DNA from: Bradyrhizobium diazoefficiens
GTDB lineage: Bacteria > Pseudomonadota > Alphaproteobacteria > Rhizobiales > Xanthobacteraceae
NCBI RefSeq assembly: GCF_016616885.1
Contig: NZ_CP067102.1
Span: forward strand, 5,360,501-5,424,500
Reading direction: 5' to 3'
DNA: 64,000 nt
Made by a program: the position numbers and the translations under genes. Positions 52,609-61,298 of the stretch are shown piece by piece; positions within the stretch are counted from its first letter, which is position 1; every line of letters begins with the position of its first letter. The notes under the pieces were generated by a model, which was given only the letters and a program-made list of their open reading frames with translations, did not search any database and was not told the DNA's origin.

Positions 52609-54213
52609 TCAACGCGTTAACCACACCACCACAGTGCGAGGTCTAGACCACGATTTAGGTATCACGCTCAATGCCACCTCTCGCTCGGCGGGCCGTATCG
52701 GACGCAGGAGGAGAATGGTGCCGATCAACGCGGCGACGCATCCAGCGGCGACGGCCAACGCTGCGCGATCTGAGGCAGCTCCGATCAGTTCCTTTGCACC
52801 TAGACCCACAAGGGTAATAAGAAGGCTTATCAGGACGAATTCAGCCATTCGCACGAGGTCGATAGCGCGGCCCACGACGTCTTTTCGATAAACAACTAGA
52901 AAGATGCAAAATCGCGCGGCACTCTCTATCAGAGGGAATGCAAGTACGCTCCACATGCCATACTTCCCTAAGGTCACATAGATCGCACTGGCCGACGCCA
53001 ATCCCAATGGCGACAAGAGCAGGAACACCTTCTGATTGAAGTTCATATTTCCTACAATTTCAAAGATCCTGTAGGCCGTGTTGATGGCCATCATCCCCGC
53101 AAGCACCGGCAACACGTAGAAATATTCGGCATATGCCGGCGTTGCGAGAATTCGAACGATCGCTCCGCCGGCGACCGAAGTGGCTGTCACGAGTGCAAGG
53201 CTGCAGACGAGATCGAGCTTGTAGACAAGCGACAGCGGGGCGAACAGCTTGTCGCGCGATACTCCCCGCGCCATGTTGGCCATAACCACCGGTTCCAATC
53301 CCGGCAGCACCAGGGTCCCTGGAAGGCCCCGCTGCAGCGATCCCAGCAGACTTTGTGCAAAGGAAAACCCGGCAAGAGATAGGACGTCGAGGCCGGTGGC
53401 CGCTACCAGCCGCACTACGGAAGGGTTCGACAAAGCCCAGGCAAAGAGGCACAGATAAATCGTCGCCGCAAAGCGTGGCGCCTGCTTGACGTCGACAGGC
53501 ATATTAGTATCGGCGGCGACCTGGCTTCGCCACAATGCGGTAACTGTCGGCACGAGAAGGACGACAAGGCTCGCCAACGCCAGCACGGCCGTCGCGGCGC
53601 TGATCACAATAACCAACTCGGCGGTCGCCGCGTGGCCCGTCGCTATAAGCAGCACCAGAGCGGCAAAGCGGCTAACGACTTCCACGGTCGTAGCGATTGC
53701 CAACCGGGTATGAGCAACCCAAGTCTGCGCCAGCGCATCGGCATCACCGAATATACTATTCGCGATGTACCAAACGGTGAATGCGACGCGAGTGGTACTG
53801 GTGAGTCTTTCAGACGTGAACCAGTCGAGGACGCCGTATTCGATAGCGATGAGGAACAGCGCAATCCCGGCAACACGCGCCACCCCGATCCCAAGGTACA
53901 GCGCGAGAAGTTGGCCCCGCTCTCGGCGCAACGTCAGATCGGGGACAAACCGGTACACCGTCCTGTCGATGCCGAACGACAGAATATTCTGCGCGAACAT
54001 CAGTGCGGCAAGAAGGACGGCATAGGCCGCGTAGTCGCCGACCGGAAGCTTCTTAACGACGAGGATCTGAAAACCGAATCCGAGGATCAGACTGCCGGTT
54101 CTGGCGGTGACGTGAACGCAAAGCGCACGCCTCAGTCGAGGCCAGACGTAAATCCCATCTTGTCGTCCAGAGGCCAGGCTCCCGTCGGCGCTTACTTGAG
54201 TGTGGCTATTCAT
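52609..54213 (-). CDS. Wzx-type polysaccharide flippase
   Basis: Membrane protein of 534 aa with about 12-14 hydrophobic segments, MOP superfamily. The entry helix ARTGSLILGFGFQILVVKKLPVGDYAAYAVLLA is typical of PST transporters. Middle and late segments (LAGFSFAQSLLGSLQRGLP, VLPVLAGMMAINTAYRIFEIVGNM) fit the family. It would flip undecaprenol-linked repeat units across the inner membrane. ATG 54213 lies eight bases inside the end of the Wzy-like gene, with AGGG upstream. The neighbours support the call. Confidence 0.82.
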   Translation of the reverse strand: MNSHTQVSADGSLASGRQDGIYVWPRLRRALCVHVTARTGSLILGFGFQILVVKKLPVGDYAAYAVLLAALMFAQNILSFGIDRTVYRFVPDLTLRRERGQLLALYLGIGVARVAGIALFLIAIEYGVLDWFTSERLTSTTRVAFTVWYIANSIFGDADALAQTWVAHTRLAIATTVEVVSRFAALVLLIATGHAATAELVIVISAATAVLALASLVVLLVPTVTALWRSQVAADTNMPVDVKQAPRFAATIYLCLFAWALSNPSVVRLVAATGLDVLSLAGFSFAQSLLGSLQRGLPGTLVLPGLEPVVMANMARGVSRDKLFAPLSLVYKLDLVCSLALVTATSVAGGAIVRILATPAYAEYFYVLPVLAGMMAINTAYRIFEIVGNMNFNQKVFLLLSPLGLASASAIYVTLGKYGMWSVLAFPLIESAARFCIFLVVYRKDVVGRAIDLVRMAEFVLISLLITLVGLGAKELIGAASDRAALAVAAGCVAALIGTILLLRPIRPAEREVALSVIPKSWSRPRTVVVWLTR

Positions 54214-55591
54214 GATCAACGCCCTGGCGGAAACTGGCGGTCCATTCGCCGAGCTCTCGGTCTTCAAGCCTCGCTCTTGTTGCGAGGCCGGCCGCCAGCG
54301 CAATCAGCACAACTGCGTAACAGCTCTCGGTTATCAGAAACGATTCGATACAGTTGGCGCCAAGGGCATACATGACAATAACGAAAGGAAGCCCACTCAA
54401 ATGACCAAGATGCTTGGGAGGAGCGACAACAAGCCGCCCAGCTGCCGCCAATAGCCAGATTATGACAGCTAAGCAGATCCCGAGGCCGACATAGCCGAAG
54501 GCGATCAGTACCTCGAGATACCCGTTGTGGCAGTGCGCATATGCGTACCCCGTAGCGGCCAGCAGGCGGGGTTGAACCTCGTAAGCAAAACCGGCGGCAT
54601 ATCCGAATCCAAGGAGAGGGTGCGTCTGTGCCAAGACCAGCAACGCATCCCACAACGGGATACGACCCGTCAGATCCGAATCTTTACCGAGAACAGCAAG
54701 CAGCGTCTTAAGCAGTTGGGGAGCAAACAGGATCAGAGGAACGACGGTGAGGAGCATGAAGAAAAAGGCTGAGCCTCGAAGAGTCGGCCTCATTTTGATC
54801 AATGCTTGCGAGAACAGCAACGCCAAGGCGCCAAAGGTTAGCGTTAGCAATCCGCCACCGGAATCGGCTTTAATGAGGCATGTAACCGCAAGAACCACGA
54901 TGCCGTAGCGAAAGATGCGGGACGACCATATGTGGCTGGCATAGAAGACTAACAAGACTGTGGTGAGTCCGGCAACGTGCCCCAATCCAGTCCGATGGGA
55001 AAAGACGCCGCGCCAGTCTCCGACTAGCGGTGTCTCCCCATTGTCTGCTGCATTATGCACTCCGTAGCGCGGGAAAAGATATACCCAAACTACGCTGAGC
55101 ACGATTGCGGCCGAGAGGACACGGCCCAACAGGCGAATGCCATCTTTTGCACTCAACACTGTAGCGACCAAAAACCCGATCAGCACCGCCGCGGTGAAAG
55201 CGACGCTCTTTCGAAGCGTGTAATCCGGATCCGGAGACCAAAGCATCGACACAAATGCCATGGCCGGCATCACGAAAATCGGCCAGGTGCCGAGCGCCAT
55301 CTCGCTCGTCCGACGTGAGCAAAGGAGCAGTCCGCAAGCCACAACAATGATCGATCCGGTCAAGATCTGGACGACCATGGATGCAGCATTTCTATCGATC
55401 GGAGCGCCGGGATCGTTTCCAGACAGTTGCATTCGGAATGCGTCCATTTCGAACAGCAGACCGGCGACGAGAAAGACGATGAGGAATTTGTTGGCGGGCG
55501 CGCTCGCGAAACCGCGGGACAGGTCAGCCGCGCGCGCCGGGCGCCCGGCCTCGCGGACGTCAACGGTGATAGATGAACCTACGCGCGTCAT
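54206..55591 (-). CDS. Wzy/WaaL-type O-antigen polymerase or ligase
   Basis: Integral membrane protein of 461 aa with 10-12 helices. It has a large periplasmic loop before the C-terminal helices, seen as GKDSDLTGRIPLWDALLVLAQTHPLLGFGYAAG, then YAHCHNGYLEVLIAFGYVGLG. These are Wzy_C signatures, with the conserved Arg, and H-N-G-Y-L for the polymer site. ATG 55591 follows AGGGGGG. It overlaps the glycosyltransferase gene by four bases. Together with Wzx and the co-polymerase it indicates Wzy-dependent assembly. A ligase role cannot be excluded. Confidence 0.85.
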   Translation of the reverse strand: MTRVGSSITVDVREAGRPARAADLSRGFASAPANKFLIVFLVAGLLFEMDAFRMQLSGNDPGAPIDRNAASMVVQILTGSIIVVACGLLLCSRRTSEMALGTWPIFVMPAMAFVSMLWSPDPDYTLRKSVAFTAAVLIGFLVATVLSAKDGIRLLGRVLSAAIVLSVVWVYLFPRYGVHNAADNGETPLVGDWRGVFSHRTGLGHVAGLTTVLLVFYASHIWSSRIFRYGIVVLAVTCLIKADSGGGLLTLTFGALALLFSQALIKMRPTLRGSAFFFMLLTVVPLILFAPQLLKTLLAVLGKDSDLTGRIPLWDALLVLAQTHPLLGFGYAAGFAYEVQPRLLAATGYAYAHCHNGYLEVLIAFGYVGLGICLAVIIWLLAAAGRLVVAPPKHLGHLSGLPFVIVMYALGANCIESFLITESCYAVVLIALAAGLATRARLEDRELGEWTASFRQGVDHE

Positions 55592-56979
55592 CGCGGCCCC
55601 CCCTGAATGAGCTTGGAATATATGGAGTCGACCAACTCGGCATGACTGGCGTACGATCGGTGCGCAGCAACCCAAGGCGGCCCGCGCGCAGCCATAGACT
55701 CCGCGGCGGCCTTGTCAGCAAGCAAGATGGCGATCGCCTCGGCGAAACCTTCAGAAGAAAGATCGGCAATCAATCCTGCTCTACTCGCTTCCAAGACTTC
55801 GCGCTGGTCGGGGTGATCGTTCGCGACCACGGGCCGGCCCATTGCGAGATACTCCACCAACTTGGTCGGGGTCCCGACGACTAACAGCGGGGTGGAAGGG
55901 CACGGTGACAGACAGACATCCGCGCGCCGGACATAGCTGAGCGCCTGTGCCAGGGGGAGATGGCCCGTGAAGATCAGGCGATCGAACACCCCTTCCTCCC
56001 TGGCAACGTCAAGGAGTGAGTCACGCTGTGCCGGCAGCGTCTCGCCGAGCAGCACGAGAACGGCGTCATGGCCCTTCCGCACCACCGCGCCCAGCGCCCG
56101 AACGATGACGTCGATCCGGCGGCCCGAGTCGGTTGCCCCCATATAGAGGAGGACATTCCTCCCGGCGAAGCGACGGTCATCGGTCGGTGCTATACTCGAC
56201 GGGTTGTATCGATCAACCGAGACTGCCATCGGAACCGGCGTTATCTTTTGCGCCGCGACTCCCCGGTCAATAAGTGCGGCCTTCATTCGCGCGCTCTGGG
56301 CAAAAACGTGGTCCGCGGCCTGCAGAACGACGCGGTAAAGGAGTGGCCTTCCCACCGTCACATAGATGCGCATCAACAAGCGACGCCAGGTCGGGATGGC
56401 TTCCCTCGGATCCCGAGCCCGTTTGAGCGTTCCCTCGAGCATTGGCCAAGACATCCAGTATACGAACGGCCGACCGGCCAATTTGGCCAGCACGAGAAAC
56501 AGAACGGATGTTAACGAGCGGTCGCGAGCCTGCACAATGTCGTACTCACCACGCAGAATCGCCAAGGCGACCCTCCCGATGAGGCGCAGACCAGCGAGCC
56601 GGGCGCGGATCGATCCGACCCCGAGCACGAAAGTACGCTCGCTGGGCGAAGCAATCACAATCTCCGACGGACCCGGACCACCTCTCGCCATCAACCAGTC
56701 GATGCGATACCCCGCCGCTACGAGCCACCGTGAAAATAGCTCGGTCACGTCCACTCGAAATGCGGGATAGCGGTCTCTAGCAACACAGAACAGTCGTGGG
56801 CTGGCGCCGGAGGTTGGGGGATCGGGAACTGGCCTTTTACTAGATACCTCAGTAGGGCACGACGGGCCGGGGTTACTGGCTCCGTTCGACGCGGATTTGA
56901 ACACCGTCCCGTGCCTACCAAAAGGGCTGTCGTCAGATGATGCTCGTTGCATTGCTTCATTAGGCCCATCGAACAGCAT
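55588..56979 (-). CDS. Glycosyltransferase family 4
   Basis: GT-B enzyme of up to 463 aa (ATG 56979; ATG 56952 also possible). The C-terminal half carries NVLLYMGATDSGRRIDVIVRALG, VLVLLGETLP, FTGHLPLAQALSYVRRADVCLSPCPSTPLLVVGTPTKLVEYLAMGRPVVAND, with the expected E-x7-like acid in the nucleotide-sugar loop. The first 60 residues are low-complexity and may not be translated. It should add one sugar to the lipid-linked repeat unit. Only one glycosyltransferase is in view, and no initiating phosphotransferase was recognised, so other steps must be encoded elsewhere. Confidence 0.85.
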   Translation of the reverse strand: MLFDGPNEAMQRASSDDSPFGRHGTVFKSASNGASNPGPSCPTEVSSKRPVPDPPTSGASPRLFCVARDRYPAFRVDVTELFSRWLVAAGYRIDWLMARGGPGPSEIVIASPSERTFVLGVGSIRARLAGLRLIGRVALAILRGEYDIVQARDRSLTSVLFLVLAKLAGRPFVYWMSWPMLEGTLKRARDPREAIPTWRRLLMRIYVTVGRPLLYRVVLQAADHVFAQSARMKAALIDRGVAAQKITPVPMAVSVDRYNPSSIAPTDDRRFAGRNVLLYMGATDSGRRIDVIVRALGAVVRKGHDAVLVLLGETLPAQRDSLLDVAREEGVFDRLIFTGHLPLAQALSYVRRADVCLSPCPSTPLLVVGTPTKLVEYLAMGRPVVANDHPDQREVLEASRAGLIADLSSEGFAEAIAILLADKAAAESMAARGPPWVAAHRSYASHAELVDSIYSKLIQGGPR

Positions 56980-57044
56980 TTACTTTTACGCGTTGCACCC
57001 AATATCCGAACCAGCAGAACGCGTCGCACCTACTGACATGCGCA

Positions 57045-58973
57045 TTACGCTGTAAAGCGCGCCGACACGCCATCGCTTCTTGCCTTGTTGAGTACCACGC
57101 CAACCACATTTTCGTGTCGAATGACATCGAGCCCACGCTTTGCAACGTCAATTTTCGTCCGGCTCGCTTCAATCACAAAGATGAGCGAGTCCAACGCGCA
57201 TACTGTCGCCTGCACGTCGGCAGACGGCGCCACCGCAGATAGATCGACAATCACGTACTCGTACGATTCGCGTAGAGTCTGAAGTAACCTATCGAAAGAG
57301 CCCGTCGACAGAACTTCACTCGGATAGATTTCTCGATTGTTGCCCAATGGCAGCAAAGCCAACTGCGTTGTTGGCTCGATCCACGTTGTCTCACGCAGCG
57401 AAGCCCGTCCCGCCATGACGTCCAAAAAGTCAAATTCGGCGCCTGGAGCCAATTCGGCCGACAGTGAGCGCTTTCCCGAGTCGCAGTCCACCAAAATTAC
57501 TCTCGCTCCACCACGCGCCATCAATAACGCCAAGGCGGCTGCAACGGTGGACTTTCCCTCGTCGGGGTATGTCGAGGTGATCCCAATAACCTGGCTTCGC
57601 TGACCGTTACGATTCATGGAATCGAGAGTTAGTTTTATCTCGAGAAACGCTTCGGTAAATCGGGATCGCATTGCATCCGTAACAGTCCAGATAGGACTGT
57701 CGGTGCGCGCGATGTTTCTTGAACCGCGGTCGAATGCCAAAACAGGCTCGTGACGATGCGTACCACTCCCGAACAGCGCGTACGTCCTCGAGACCAGTTC
57801 CGCGCGCAAGCCAGCCAGCCTTGCTTTCGGACCCTGCTCTTCGATGCAAGCAGACCTCATCAGAGCGCTGTGGGACCTCACCCTCGGGATAACTGCGATG
57901 CACGGCATTCGAAGCTCCTTGCTGACCTCCTCGCAGGTGCGGACGCCTCGATCTGACTGATCGCGCAGCATTGCGATGGCAATGCCAAGAAGCGCCCCGC
58001 CAATGGTCGCTATTGCAAGCACAATTCCCGCCTTCGGCGAACTGGCCCTCAAAGGAGGCCTCGCCCCGGACAGCACGTGCGCATCTAACACCGGCGTTGC
58101 TTGTTGTTGCGCATCCATGTAACGCAGCGCACGGAGGAAATTGTCATAAGTCGTTGCGGCGGTTTCCGCGGCGGCTCCCAGCTCACGGAGCTCCCTTTGC
58201 GTCCCCGGCGTCGATTGCGAAGTGTTTGCACTGATAGCATCTGCGGAGTCCGCGATATCTTTCCTGTCCCTCTGATAATCCGCCAATGCTTTCTTGGCGG
58301 CTGATGCTCGACTACTTAGTAGGTTCAGCCGATCCTTGACCCATTTCTCACTCCGCAAAGACGAGTTGTATTTTGCGTCTAATTGAGCCGCGACATATGT
58401 TTCAGCGACGGCGTTTAAGATCTGCGCCGCTCGCTCTCGCTCACCAGAAGCGAAGGTGACCTTGATAATATACGTAAGGCCGACGCGCTCAGCCGAAAGT
58501 TTGCGTTCGAAGGATTCGACGGCATGGCTCATTGCGTCAGATTTGGTTTCTGGTCCACTCCAGCCGAGCAGCCGAGATATCGATCGGCCTACCGTGCGCA
58601 CTACGCTATCGTTGCCGGCAAACTCCGGATCTTCTGCCAGATCCAATTGCTGTATCACCGCACGAGCGATATTCTCAGATTTTATGATCGCGATGTGGCT
58701 CTCCACGATCGTTGATACGGACGTAGCATCTGTGGGAGCCGCCTTCGAGTCCACTACGAGTTGCGCGTCCGCAGTAAACGTCGGTGATGCGGCAATCAGG
58801 TAGAGCAGGCCAACGCCAAGTGATAGCGAACACGTCAGCAATATGATCGAGAGCCGTCGTCGTACAAATGCCACCGCTTCAGCCAGGGATTCGGTTGGCA
58901 AACGAAATTCAGGCGGCAAGCTGTCCGGACCGTCCGGATTTGCCGGGTTATTCTCTCTAGTAATCTGCAGCAT
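57045..58973 (-). CDS. Wzz/Wzc-type polysaccharide co-polymerase with ATPase domain
   Basis: Protein of 642 aa. The N-terminal Wzz part has two membrane segments, LSIILLTCSLSLGVGLLYLIA (about residue 45) and AGIVLAIATIGGALLGIAIAML (about 315), with a coiled periplasmic region between. The cytoplasmic ATPase domain has Walker A TYPDEGKSTVAAALAL, Walker A' VILVDCDSGKRSL and Walker B YVIVDLSAVAP. The C-terminus (LNKARSDGVSARFTA) lacks the tyrosine cluster of bacterial tyrosine kinases, so autophosphorylation control may be absent. ATG 58973 follows GGAAAGAG. It would set chain length for the Wzy polymer. Confidence 0.87.
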   Translation of the reverse strand: MLQITRENNPANPDGPDSLPPEFRLPTESLAEAVAFVRRRLSIILLTCSLSLGVGLLYLIAASPTFTADAQLVVDSKAAPTDATSVSTIVESHIAIIKSENIARAVIQQLDLAEDPEFAGNDSVVRTVGRSISRLLGWSGPETKSDAMSHAVESFERKLSAERVGLTYIIKVTFASGERERAAQILNAVAETYVAAQLDAKYNSSLRSEKWVKDRLNLLSSRASAAKKALADYQRDRKDIADSADAISANTSQSTPGTQRELRELGAAAETAATTYDNFLRALRYMDAQQQATPVLDAHVLSGARPPLRASSPKAGIVLAIATIGGALLGIAIAMLRDQSDRGVRTCEEVSKELRMPCIAVIPRVRSHSALMRSACIEEQGPKARLAGLRAELVSRTYALFGSGTHRHEPVLAFDRGSRNIARTDSPIWTVTDAMRSRFTEAFLEIKLTLDSMNRNGQRSQVIGITSTYPDEGKSTVAAALALLMARGGARVILVDCDSGKRSLSAELAPGAEFDFLDVMAGRASLRETTWIEPTTQLALLPLGNNREIYPSEVLSTGSFDRLLQTLRESYEYVIVDLSAVAPSADVQATVCALDSLIFVIEASRTKIDVAKRGLDVIRHENVVGVVLNKARSDGVSARFTA

Positions 58974-59019
58974 TGTCTCTTTCCAGCCGCTTACAGTTGC
59001 ACCACCAAGACTCCGCACA

Positions 59020-59316
59020 TCAGATGAACGAAGCGTGTGATTGATCAGGACGAATGCCCGAGTCCAATCCGCTCCGGGATTTATCAAGCAAGAGGTCGGC
59101 TAGAGGCAGATGCAGTTGATAGAAGACGGCCGCGAAATCGGTCCCAACGACGACGATCAGAAATTCGTTAGCCGCTGCCATAGACAACAAGGCAGCCATT
59201 CTCTTGCTGCCACTTGCCGGAACTGCCCTGTCGAGATTGACCAGATGCGCCGGAAACACCGAAAGTGCCGAAAAGCTGATAACGGCCGGCAAACTGATAA
59301 ATGACGCACTATTCAT
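59020..59316 (-). CDS. Possible small membrane-type protein or gene remnant
   Basis: Frame of 98 aa with a hydrophobic stretch (FLIVVVGTDFAAVFYQLHLPLADLLLDK) just upstream of the co-polymerase gene. It has a look of the N-terminus of a sugar-phosphate transferase, but no catalytic part follows. It may be a chance frame. Confidence 0.25.
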   Translation of the reverse strand: MNSASFISLPAVISFSALSVFPAHLVNLDRAVPASGSKRMAALLSMAAANEFLIVVVGTDFAAVFYQLHLPLADLLLDKSRSGLDSGIRPDQSHASFI

Positions 59317-59636
59317 CGCATCAGCCACACGCTGTCGACAGCTCGACCCTCGCAGGCAAATCGGTAACATTTCGGTAGCGGGGTGGGAAATGGCAATAAA
59401 TGGGTAGAGTTGGAGGAGTAACTCCGGAAGTGGCTTGAGCCGCAGCTATCCCATGGGCCGGATGGTAAGTTTCGTCAATTGATGACCGATCGATCCAACA
59501 TGGCGAAGGAAGAAGACGTTGAGCGGCCTGGCATCAACTAGGGAACACATAGGTTCTTGGATCCCTAGCAGGCCGTCGAAAAAGGTGCCCCCGCCGGCGA
59601 CCGTGATTCATTGTCTCCGACGATTCGGAGACGGGC
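59317..59636. other. Gene-free stretch before the IS remnants
   Basis: About 320 bases; nothing recognised beyond the probable promoter of the polysaccharide operon. Confidence 0.35.
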
Positions 59637-60153
59637 GTGCGCGGTGGCGACAATCGAACGGGCGAACTGTTCAGCTACGTTGACCTGGGAGCGCGGGTGC
59701 GGCGTGATCATCCGCTGCGAGCGATCCGGACGAGTGTGAACGAGGCGCTGTCGACGCTGGAGCGCGAGTTTGCCGCGCTCTATTCGCCGATTGGACGGCC
59801 GTCGATCTCGCCGGAGCCTGCTGCGGGCGATGCTGTTGCAGGCGTTTTATTCGATTCGCTCGGAGCGGCTTCTGATGGAGCGGCTGGCGCAAGGCCGCGG
59901 GCGCAATGCCGAAGCGGACTTCCATGGCCAGAGACGCTCGAATGGCACCCTTGCCTCGACCACCGATCCCGACGCGAGGCTGTACCGCGGTGGTAAAGGC
60001 AAAGCTGCTTCATCGGGCACGGGCTGATGGAGAACCGCCACGGCATGCTGGTCGACGCCTGCCTGACGCTGGCTGAAGGGCATGCCCAACGGGTGGCCGC
60101 GCTGCACATGATTGAGCCTCATGCTGACAGGCTGACGGCGATCACCCTTGGCG
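59637..60153 (+). pseudogene. Internally deleted IS5-type transposase
   Basis: MRGGDNRTGELFSYVDLGARVRRDHPLRAIRTSVNEAL opens a typical transposase, and frame changes then bring LLRAMLLQAFYSIRSERLLMERL. A large deletion follows, and later GRNAEADFHGQRRSNGTLASTTDPDARLYR, GLMENRHGMLVDACLTLAEGHAQRVAALHMIE and LTAITLGA appear in shifting frames. The catalytic middle is missing. Confidence 0.8.
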
Positions 60154-60993
60154 CCGCGTCGTCGAGATCGAAGCACAGGGTCTCGTTGAGCAGCTCATCG
60201 CGCATCCGGCCATTGAAGCTCTGGATGAAGCCATTCTGCATCGGCTTTCCCGGCGCGATGAAATGCCAGTCGATCACCGCGTCCTTTCTCCAGGCCGGCA
60301 TGGCGTTGCAGGTGAACTCGGTGCCATAGTCGGACACGATCATTCCTGGCTTGCCGCGCGTTCGACGATCGCCGTCAGTTCTCGGCCGACGCGCCGTCCT
60401 GAGATCGACGTATCCGGAATGGCCCCCAGACACTCCTCACGTCGTCGACGACGTTGAAAATACGGAAGCGCCGGCCGTTGGCAAACTGGTCGCCGCCGCT
60501 CGTTGGCGAGATCGCGCAACCGGCCGTGCAGAGCAGTGCCTGGAGGGCGGCTGGAGCCGTAGCGGATGATCTTCCGATCCGGGCCGACGATCGAACGGGC
60601 CCGCCGTTCTGACGGGCTCATGACGGCCTGCAGATGCGCGACCGCAGCGCGCTTGGCGGCGGGCCCTACCATTTTTTGAAAGAAGCTCGCGAAGGGCGGC
60701 CGCATCGAGCATCCTCTCGGCCGGGAGCTTCTTCAGCTTCCGTTCTCCTTTTCCAGCGCCTCTAACCGCTTGGCCTCGGAAACATCCATGCCGCCGAATT
60801 TGGCCTTCCAATTGTAAATCGCCGCCTCCGAGATTTCATGCTTGCGAACCAGGGCAGCCGTCTTTGCCCCAGGCTGATGCTCCTTCGGCACCGCGATAAT
60901 CTGCTCTTCAGTGAACCTTGCTCGCTTCATCTGTCCGTCCTTCTTCAGGCCGGACTCTAACTCTATCTGGAGAAAATACGCAGTGGCAGGTCA
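60154..60993 (-). pseudogene. Degenerate IS3-family (IS407-type) element
   Basis: OrfA begins at 60930: MKRARFTEEQIIAVPKEHQPGAKTAALVRKHEISEAAIYNWKAKFGG. It is cut by a frame change after ALEKEN, and the continuation (KLKKLPAERMLDAAALRELLSK) is in another frame. OrfB is broken by many frame changes, with only [15 protein letters not shown] and [44 protein letters not shown] readable. The outer end TGACCTGCCACTG (minus strand) is at 60993. The other end is lost at the junction with the IS5 remnant. Confidence 0.82.
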
Positions 60994-61298
60994 CACGAAG
61001 AAAACGATCGCGCGCTCACGATCAATTGGCGCCATACGTGGGGGACGTGTTGCCGCCATATGCAAGTGCATAAAATCACATTTTGAAATTTTTTTTGCCA
61101 TACTTTCTAAATAACCCACCAGCCAAGCAGTTGGGGGGCAACGACTTCCAAATTCCCGCTGCTTTGAAACCTGCTCGCGGTGCCTGGCTGCCGATGCGCT
61201 CGGCTGCCGGTACCCGGCTGCAGACTGGAGTCTGTCGTGCGTCTTCGTGATGCGCAGCAGTGGAATTTCCTATCTTCAACGTTCAAAAGGATCTCGGA
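60994..61298. other. Leader of the large repeat protein
   Basis: About 300 bases with a T/A-rich stretch (61076-61112) that may hold the promoter. No operator or gene recognised. Confidence 0.35.
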
